NCBI GenBank assembly: GCA_963854815.1 | Contig: CAWLAN010000146.1 | Location: forward strand, 1 to 6,059 | Origin: UBA1146 sp963854815 | GTDB taxonomy: Bacteria; Planctomycetota; UBA8108; UBA1146 | Direction of reading: 5' to 3' | DNA length: 6,059 nt | In this document: positions 1 through 3,955 of the stretch, piece after piece | Layout of the letters: each line of letters opens with the position of its first letter | Numbering within the stretch: position 1 is the first letter of the stretch | Made by a program: the position numbers and the translations under genes | Notes under the pieces: generated by a model | The model's input: only the letters and a program-made list of their open reading frames with translations | Databases searched by the model: none | What the model was told of the DNA's origin: nothing

Positions 1-235
1 CATCGATATGCGATTGCACCGCGGCGGCGAGTTGATCGGGCTGGTCGAAATCGGCAACGATGCGACAGTGGCCAGCACCAGGAAGTGTCTCCAGTGCCGC
101 ATCGAGGGCTGCTTCATTGCGCGCACAGAGGGTGACCTTTGCTCCGATGTCGGCGATGGCACGAGCGCACTCGAGTCCGATACCGGCACTACTTCCACAG
201 ACGAGTGCGGTCTTGCCATCGAGTTGGATCTGCAT
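1..235 (-). CDS. Short-chain dehydrogenase/reductase (SDR), N-terminal part only
   Basis: This is the start of a classical SDR oxidoreductase that continues beyond the left edge of the window; about 78 codons are visible. The N-terminus MQIQLDGKTALVCGSSAGIG gives the first beta strand and the glycine-rich dinucleotide loop G14-x3-G18-I-G20. The usual Thr of TGxxxGIG is Cys13, a tolerated variant. Strand 2 ends in VTLCARN; Arg39 after that strand usually points to NADP(H) rather than NAD(H). 'VADFDQPDQ' (Asp62) fits the adenine-contacting strand 3 region. The catalytic Ser-Tyr-Lys lies outside the window, so activity and substrate cannot be judged. The ATG is supported by GGAGAG (minus strand) 8 nt upstream. 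It starts 16 nt after the enolase-superfamily gene stops, on the same strand, so the two are probably one operon. It may oxidise or reduce a product of that enzyme; this is inference. The family call is firm, the substrate unknown. Confidence 0.85.
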   Translation of the reverse strand, partial: MQIQLDGKTALVCGSSAGIGLECARAIADIGAKVTLCARNEAALDAALETLPGAGHCRIVADFDQPDQLAAAVQSHID

Positions 236-243
236 CTTCAATT

Positions 244-249
244 CTCTCC
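244..249 (-). promoter_or_regulatory. Ribosome binding site of the SDR gene
   Basis: The minus strand reads GGAGAG here, followed by an 8-nt spacer and the ATG at 235-233. It lies in the 16-nt gap after the upstream stop codon (254-252), so the SDR has its own translation signal while probably sharing a transcript. Confidence 0.6.
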
Positions 250-251
250 GT

Positions 252-1355
252 TCATTCGACACTCAGGAGCGGATCTCCCAGGGCGCTCTCGATCGGCGTG
301 ATTCCGAGTCCGGGAGCCTTCGAGGCTGCCATCCGACCGTTGACCCGCTTTGGTGCTCCATCGGCGATGGGGACGGTGACATACGAGTTGAAATCGGTCG
401 CCGTCAGTAGCAGTTGAGGGGGGGTGCTGTGGGCCAGGTGGGCGATCGCCGCGGTGACGATGTCGCCGCCCCAGGCGTCCTCGATGGTCATGGCGATGCC
501 CAGTTCAACGCACAGGTCGCGCACCTGACGCGCCCGGGTCAGGCCGCCGAACTTGGATATCTTGATATTGATCGCGTCCATCGCCTGATCCGCATGGGCT
601 CGCATCAGGATGTCGATGCCGTCGATCACCTCGTCGAGGACGAAGGGATGGTCGGTGTTTCGACGCACGGCGAGGCACTCATCGTAACTCTCGCAAGGCT
701 GTTCGATGGTGACATCCAGGTTCTTCACCGCCTTCACCACCCGCATCGCTGAATACTGGCTCCAGCCGGTGTTGGCATCGGCGATGAGGATGTCGGACGG
801 TTTGAGAATTTCTCGTACCTGGTGGATCCGTTCGATATCGACATCGGGATCGCCGCCCACCTTCAACTGGAAGCGGGTGTATCCTTCTTCTCGATAGCAG
901 CGCACCTTGTCGGTCATCGCCACCGGATCTTCCTGGGAGATGGCGCGATAGAGCACGAAGTCATCGCCGTGGCAGCCACCGAACAAGGTGCTGACGGGAA
1001 CAGAGCAGGCCTGTCCGAGGATGTCCCAGCAGGCGATGTCGATGGCGGACTTGACATAGGGGTGGCCTTTGAGGCAAGCATCCATCTTCTGGTTGAGAAG
1101 CAGCAATTCGCAAGGATCTTCGCCGATCAACTGAGGCGCCAGGAAAGCGATGCCGGTGCGAGCCCCCTCGGCGTATGCCGGCAAGTAAGCGGGGCCGAGT
1201 GGACACACTTCACCATGGCCGGTGATGCCCTCGTCGGTCTCGATGCGGACCACGGTGCTGTCGAACACGTCGACCGATTTTCCTCCGGACCAGCGATAGG
1301 ATCCCTCGACGAGGGGAAGGTCGACCTGGAAGGTCTGGATGCGGCGAATTTTCAC
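252..1355 (-). CDS. Enolase-superfamily dehydratase/racemase, probable cis-3-hydroxy-L-proline dehydratase
   Basis: Mandelate racemase/muconate lactonizing-type enzyme of 367 aa with the GTG start used here. Visible in order: the N-terminal capping domain with 'SYRWSGGKSVDVFDST' (about residues 19-34); 'SAIDIACWDILG' (103-114); the barrel lysine in 'FQLKVGG' (K165, with Gln where many relatives have the first Lys of KxK); metal ligands Asp193 (ADAN), Glu218 (IEQPC) and Asp241 (LDEV); a second catalytic Lys265 in 'NIKISKFGGL'; and 'TIEDAWGGD' near 290-297. The two opposed lysines and three acidic ligands indicate a complete Mg-dependent active site. The capping motif, the 'DFNSYVT' near the C-terminus and the length resemble the cis-3-hydroxy-L-proline dehydratase group, which makes delta1-pyrroline-2-carboxylate in the cytoplasm. 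That assignment is from memory of the family; a related racemase or acid-sugar dehydratase remains possible. An open frame continues upstream to an ATG at 1487, but that extension looks non-homologous and has no ribosome site. GTG at 1355 has GGAGGT just before it and gives the family-like start 'VKIRRIQTF'. Confidence 0.85.
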   Translation of the reverse strand: MKIRRIQTFQVDLPLVEGSYRWSGGKSVDVFDSTVVRIETDEGITGHGEVCPLGPAYLPAYAEGARTGIAFLAPQLIGEDPCELLLLNQKMDACLKGHPYVKSAIDIACWDILGQACSVPVSTLFGGCHGDDFVLYRAISQEDPVAMTDKVRCYREEGYTRFQLKVGGDPDVDIERIHQVREILKPSDILIADANTGWSQYSAMRVVKAVKNLDVTIEQPCESYDECLAVRRNTDHPFVLDEVIDGIDILMRAHADQAMDAINIKISKFGGLTRARQVRDLCVELGIAMTIEDAWGGDIVTAAIAHLAHSTPPQLLLTATDFNSYVTVPIADGAPKRVNGRMAASKAPGLGITPIESALGDPLLSVE

Positions 1356-1358
1356 GAG

Positions 1359-1364
1359 ACCTCC
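1359..1364 (-). promoter_or_regulatory. Ribosome binding site that decides the GTG start of the enolase-superfamily gene
   Basis: GGAGGT on the minus strand sits 3-4 nt before the GTG at 1355-1353. The spacing is slightly short, but this is the only strong Shine-Dalgarno match near the point where family homology begins. It argues against the ATG at 1487, which would add 44 unrelated residues. Confidence 0.6.
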
Positions 1365-1410
1365 AGCGAGAGGGGTTTTCCGGGCCCGCGATGAGCCCTG
1401 TACCACCATG

Positions 1411-1439
1411 GCTTTACAGGACGCCCTCCAATCTGACAA
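1411..1439 (-). promoter_or_regulatory. Candidate sigma70-like promoter for the leftward operon
   Basis: The minus strand carries TTGTCA (1439-1434; five of six matches to TTGACA), a 17-nt spacer and TAAAGC (1416-1411; three of six matches to TATAAT). Transcription would begin near 1404 and leave an untranslated leader of about 50 nt before the GTG at 1355. The -10 match is poor and planctomycete promoters are not well described by the E. coli consensus, so this is a weak candidate. Confidence 0.25.
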
Positions 1440-1458
1440 CCGTTTGGCCATGGAACGG
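1440..1458. repeat. Short inverted repeat in the divergent intergenic region
   Basis: CCGTT (1440-1444) and AACGG (1454-1458) form an inverted repeat around a 9-nt centre that contains the palindrome CCATGG. It begins directly beside the candidate -35 element of the leftward operon, where an operator could act. Five-base arms are short enough to arise by chance in a 205-nt spacer, and no regulator gene is in the window. Confidence 0.2.
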
Positions 1459-1501
1459 CCCCAGCGGGCTGTTGGCGGCCGATTCACGCTTCCTTCCCTG
1501 C

Positions 1502-1530
1502 TTGTGAGGAGGTGGGCGTCATGCTGTCAT
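1502..1530 (+). promoter_or_regulatory. Weak candidate promoter for the rightward operon
   Basis: TTGTGA (1502-1507; four of six to consensus), a 17-nt spacer and TGTCAT (1525-1530; four of six) would start transcription near 1537 and give a leader of about 24 nt before the ATG at 1561. This reading competes with the possible leader ORF at 1521-1544, whose ribosome site would then lie upstream of the transcript. At most one of the two is likely to be real. Confidence 0.2.
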
Positions 1531-1544
1531 CCGGGGGTCTTTGA
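1521..1544 (+). CDS. Possible 7-codon leader ORF (MLSSGGL) before the oxidoreductase gene
   Basis: A strong Shine-Dalgarno sequence GAGGAGGT (1506-1513) is followed 7 nt later by ATG CTG TCA TCC GGG GGT CTT TGA. The stop codon ends 2 nt before the AGGAGGT of the main gene (1547-1553), so a ribosome finishing this ORF would cover that site. This layout could couple or tune translation of the oxidoreductase. The peptide has no run of a single amino acid and no attenuator stem was seen, so classical attenuation is not supported. It may be an accidental ATG next to a G-rich stretch. Confidence 0.25.
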   Translation: MLSSGGL

Positions 1545-1546
1545 CT

Positions 1547-1553
1547 AGGAGGT
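1547..1553 (+). promoter_or_regulatory. Ribosome binding site of the Gfo/Idh/MocA oxidoreductase
   Basis: AGGAGGT is a near-perfect anti-16S match 7 nt before the ATG at 1561 and fixes that start, which also places the twin-arginine motif at residues 3-4. Confidence 0.8.
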
Positions 1554-1560
1554 ATCCCAG

Positions 1561-3012
1561 ATGGATCGCAGGACCTTCGTCACCACCGGTATCGCTGCAG
1601 GAACCGCCCTCGCCCTCGGAAAATCACCGCTCGCCTTCACAACCCGCAAGCCCGATGAGATCCGGGTGGCGGTGGCCGGCATCCGTAGTCGGGGCTGGGC
1701 TCATGTACAGGGACTCAACCGCCTCGAGGGAGTGCGAGTGGTAGCTCTGTGTGATGTCGACCGGGGAATCCTCGAGAATCGCCAGCGAGAACTGGCGGAG
1801 CAGGGCACCGAGACGCAGATCTTCCGCGACTTCCGCGACGTACTGACTCGCGACGACATCGATGTGGTGTCGATCGCGACCCCCAACCACTGGCATGCGA
1901 TGCAGACGGTGTGGGCCTGTGCTGCCGGCAAGGATGTCTACGTCGAGAAACCGGTCAGCCACAACGTCCGTGAAGGACGCCTGATGGTGGAAGCCGCCAA
2001 GCGTCATGGACGGATCGTTCAGGCCGGAACCCAGTCACGTTCTTCTTCGGCGATTCGCGAGGCCATCGCCTGGATGCACGAGGGTCATATCGGTAAGCCG
2101 TTGCTGGCGCGTGGACTCTGTTACAAGCCACGGACTTCCATCGGCAAAGTGGATGGACCGCGCGATATCCCCAAGGGAGTTGACTACGACCTGTGGACGG
2201 GTCCCGCTCCGATGAAACCGTTGCGGCGACGCCAGCTGCATTACGACTGGCACTGGGATTTCGACACCGGAAACGGCGACCTGGGCAATCAGGGGATCCA
2301 TCAGATGGACCTGTGTCGCTGGGCGATGGGTTACGATCGGATGCCGGATCGAGTCATCGGTTACGGCGGTCGTTTCGGTTATGACGATGATGGCAACACA
2401 CCCAACACGCTGGTCTCGATACTCGATTATCCTGAAGCCCCCATCATCTTCGAGGTGCGTGGGCTTCCTTCGAGCCTTGCAGCACAGAAGAACAACTGGG
2501 GTGGCAGCATGGATCGCTACCTCGGCATGTCGATCGGTGCTGCGGTGCACTGCGAAGAGGGTACCTTGTTGATGCCCAACTACTCGAGTGCACATATCAA
2601 AGATCGGGCGGGGAAAACCATCAAGCAGTGGCGTGGTGCCCAGAATCACTTCCAGAACTTCATCGATGCGGTGAGATCCAGAGATACTTCCGCGTTGAAC
2701 GGCAGCATCGAGGATGGACATCTTTCCAGTGCGCTGTGTCATCTGGGCAACATCTCTTACCTGCGGGGTGAGACCGTTTCTCCGAAGCAAGCCGCGAGCA
2801 AGATCACCTGGCCGACCACTTCGGCTGCGGACGTGGAGCGCGTGGTGGGACATCTGCGCGCCAATGGGATCGACTTTGCCTCGAGCGGAATCGTTGCCGG
2901 CAAGGTGCTGGAGATGGACAAGGACAGCGAGAGTTTCATCGGTGATGCCGATGCCAATGTAATGTTGTTCCGTCCCGGTCGCGCCGAGTACGTCTTTCCG
3001 GATGAGGCGTAG
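1561..3012 (+). CDS. Tat-exported Gfo/Idh/MocA family oxidoreductase
   Basis: An NAD(P)-dependent sugar or cyclitol dehydrogenase-type protein of 483 aa, longer than the usual 330-400 aa cytoplasmic members because of its leader and C-terminal extension. The N-terminus MDRRTFVTTGIAAGTALALG is a twin-arginine signal (R3-R4, 'RRTFV', then a hydrophobic Ala/Gly/Leu stretch), so export of the folded, cofactor-loaded enzyme is expected. The Rossmann domain begins near residue 34 ('IRVAVAGIRSRG'), with Asp65 (LCDVD) after strand 2, 'ATPNHWHA' at 106-113 and the family's 'EKP' at 129-131, whose Lys130 is the usual catalytic lysine. The substrate domain carries 'GNQGIHQMD' (242-250), matching the GxxGxHxxD signature with His247. 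The glycine loop is unusual: aligned to GxGxxG, the second Gly is Arg42. The substrate is unknown. The next gene, 3 nt downstream, encodes a TIM-barrel isomerase-like protein, a pairing seen in pathways that oxidise a sugar hydroxyl and then isomerise or eliminate. The family call is firm. Confidence 0.93.
   Translation: MDRRTFVTTGIAAGTALALGKSPLAFTTRKPDEIRVAVAGIRSRGWAHVQGLNRLEGVRVVALCDVDRGILENRQRELAEQGTETQIFRDFRDVLTRDDIDVVSIATPNHWHAMQTVWACAAGKDVYVEKPVSHNVREGRLMVEAAKRHGRIVQAGTQSRSSSAIREAIAWMHEGHIGKPLLARGLCYKPRTSIGKVDGPRDIPKGVDYDLWTGPAPMKPLRRRQLHYDWHWDFDTGNGDLGNQGIHQMDLCRWAMGYDRMPDRVIGYGGRFGYDDDGNTPNTLVSILDYPEAPIIFEVRGLPSSLAAQKNNWGGSMDRYLGMSIGAAVHCEEGTLLMPNYSSAHIKDRAGKTIKQWRGAQNHFQNFIDAVRSRDTSALNGSIEDGHLSSALCHLGNISYLRGETVSPKQAASKITWPTTSAADVERVVGHLRANGIDFASSGIVAGKVLEMDKDSESFIGDADANVMLFRPGRAEYVFPDEA
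3004..3007 (+). promoter_or_regulatory. Ribosome binding site inside the oxidoreductase 3' end, supporting a TTG start
   Basis: GAGG lies 8 nt before the TTG at 3016 and within the last codons of the upstream gene. No in-frame ATG or GTG lies between the upstream stop (3010-3012) and the twin-arginine motif, so TTG is the best start; an in-frame CTG at 3037 is the only nearby alternative. The arrangement suggests translational coupling. Confidence 0.5.
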
Positions 3013-3015
3013 AGG

Positions 3016-3936
3016 TTGAACTCGGCCGGTGAACAGATTCTGGATCGCCGTGATCTCCTCAAGGGATTCGTGGCCACCGGTGGATTGCTCGCCACTGCAC
3101 CTCAGTTGCTGTGGGCGGATGAACCGGTGGCGTTGCCAGCGGCGCGCTTTCGCTTCGGCCTGGTCACCTACCTGTGGGGGCAGGACCTCACGTTGCCGCG
3201 GCTCATCAACAGTTGCGAATCCTCCGGCCTGGAAGCGGTGGAATTGCGCACCACCCACGCCCACGGAGTCGAGCCGAGCCTCGACAAGAAACAGCGGGCC
3301 GAGGTCAAGGCACGTTTCGATGATTCTCCCGTCACCTGTATAGGCATCGGCGGAAACGAGAAGTTACATCATGCCGATCCGGCCCAGTTGAAGGCCGCGA
3401 TGGATGCCACCCGTGCCTTCCTGAGGCTGAGTGTCGATATCGGTGGCAGCGGAGTGAAGGTGAAACCGGATCATTGTCCCCGGGGAGAACAACGAGAACG
3501 GACCATCGAGAGGATCGGCAAGTCGCTGCAGCAACTGGGCAAGGAAGCCGCCGACATGGGACAGGAGATCCGCCTCGAGGTACACGGCTCCTGTGCTCCA
3601 TTACCATTGATCGAGCGGATTCTTGAGATTGCCGATCACCCGGCGGTGGGGGCGTGCTGGAACTGCAACGACAGCGACCTCGGTGGAGATGGCATCGAGA
3701 AGAATTTCGCACGGGTGAGCAACCGCCTCGCCCGGACCTTGCACGTACGTCGTCTCGACGAGAAACGTTACCCCTACGAGACCCTGTTCGGTCTGCTGCG
3801 TACCTCTAAGTGGGACGGCTGGATGCTGCTGGAGGCGCATGATCGGCCGCCGGAGGCGAGAGTCGAAGCGATGCGCGCTCAACGTGCCTACTTCGAAGCT
3901 CTGGCCGGCAAGCGTGTGCCCCGGAAAACGAACTAG
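3016..3936 (+). CDS. Tat-leadered sugar phosphate isomerase/epimerase-type TIM-barrel protein
   Basis: A 306-aa protein of the xylose isomerase-like TIM-barrel superfamily. The N-terminus has a twin-arginine motif 'DRRDLLKGF' (R11-R12) followed by a hydrophobic segment (about 17-33) ending near 'LLWADEP', so it is probably exported or held at the membrane. The barrel starts at 'RFGLVTYLWG' (45-54), with 'GLEAVELR' (71-78) as strand 2. Likely metal ligands by position are Glu188 (LEVHG), Asn216 or Asp219 (CWNCNDSD), His243 (LHVRRLD) and Glu273 (LLEAHD), the expected E-D/N-H-E order of divalent-metal members. Members isomerise, epimerise or eliminate on keto/aldo sugars, and many annotated 'sugar phosphate' enzymes act on unphosphorylated substrates; an exported one would fit that. 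It follows the oxidoreductase by 3 nt and probably uses its keto product, which is inference. The start is TTG. The C-terminus ends 10 nt from the convergent FG-GAP gene. Confidence 0.88.
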   Translation: MNSAGEQILDRRDLLKGFVATGGLLATAPQLLWADEPVALPAARFRFGLVTYLWGQDLTLPRLINSCESSGLEAVELRTTHAHGVEPSLDKKQRAEVKARFDDSPVTCIGIGGNEKLHHADPAQLKAAMDATRAFLRLSVDIGGSGVKVKPDHCPRGEQRERTIERIGKSLQQLGKEAADMGQEIRLEVHGSCAPLPLIERILEIADHPAVGACWNCNDSDLGGDGIEKNFARVSNRLARTLHVRRLDEKRYPYETLFGLLRTSKWDGWMLLEAHDRPPEARVEAMRAQRAYFEALAGKRVPRKTN

Positions 3937-3955
3937 ATCTTAATTTTCAGGGGCA
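3917..3955. terminator. Candidate bidirectional terminator between convergent genes
   Basis: TGCCCCGGAAAA (3917-3928) and TTTTCAGGGGCA (3944-3955) are reverse complements at 11 of 12 positions, with one internal G-A mismatch, and enclose a 15-nt loop. The repeat contains both stop codons, the rightward one (3934-3936) in the loop and the leftward one (3947-3949) in an arm. The hairpin is available in transcripts of either direction. Its A/T run lies inside the stem rather than as a U-tract after it, so it is not a textbook intrinsic terminator; it could also act as an mRNA 3'-end protector. Confidence 0.5.

Noticed and set aside
1381..1388. Palindrome CGGGCCCG in the divergent spacer
   Set aside because: An 8-bp self-complementary GC word is common in this composition and has no loop, partner copy or positional relation to a promoter.
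822..1394. 190-codon open frame on the plus strand opposite the enolase-superfamily gene
   Set aside because: Antisense shadow of a gene with complete catalytic motifs; no ribosome site and no family resemblance.
1356..1487. 44-residue N-terminal extension of the enolase-superfamily gene from the ATG at 1487
   Set aside because: The Arg/Ser-rich extension does not resemble the family N-terminus, has no Shine-Dalgarno site, and would cover the only candidate promoter. The GTG at 1355 has GGAGGT before it and gives the expected length.
2035..3264. 409-codon open frame on the minus strand opposite the oxidoreductase and TIM-barrel genes
   Set aside because: It lies antisense to two well-supported genes and spans their junction. 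Its translation is His/Arg/Gln-rich with no recognisable domain, as expected of a shadow frame in GC-rich coding DNA.
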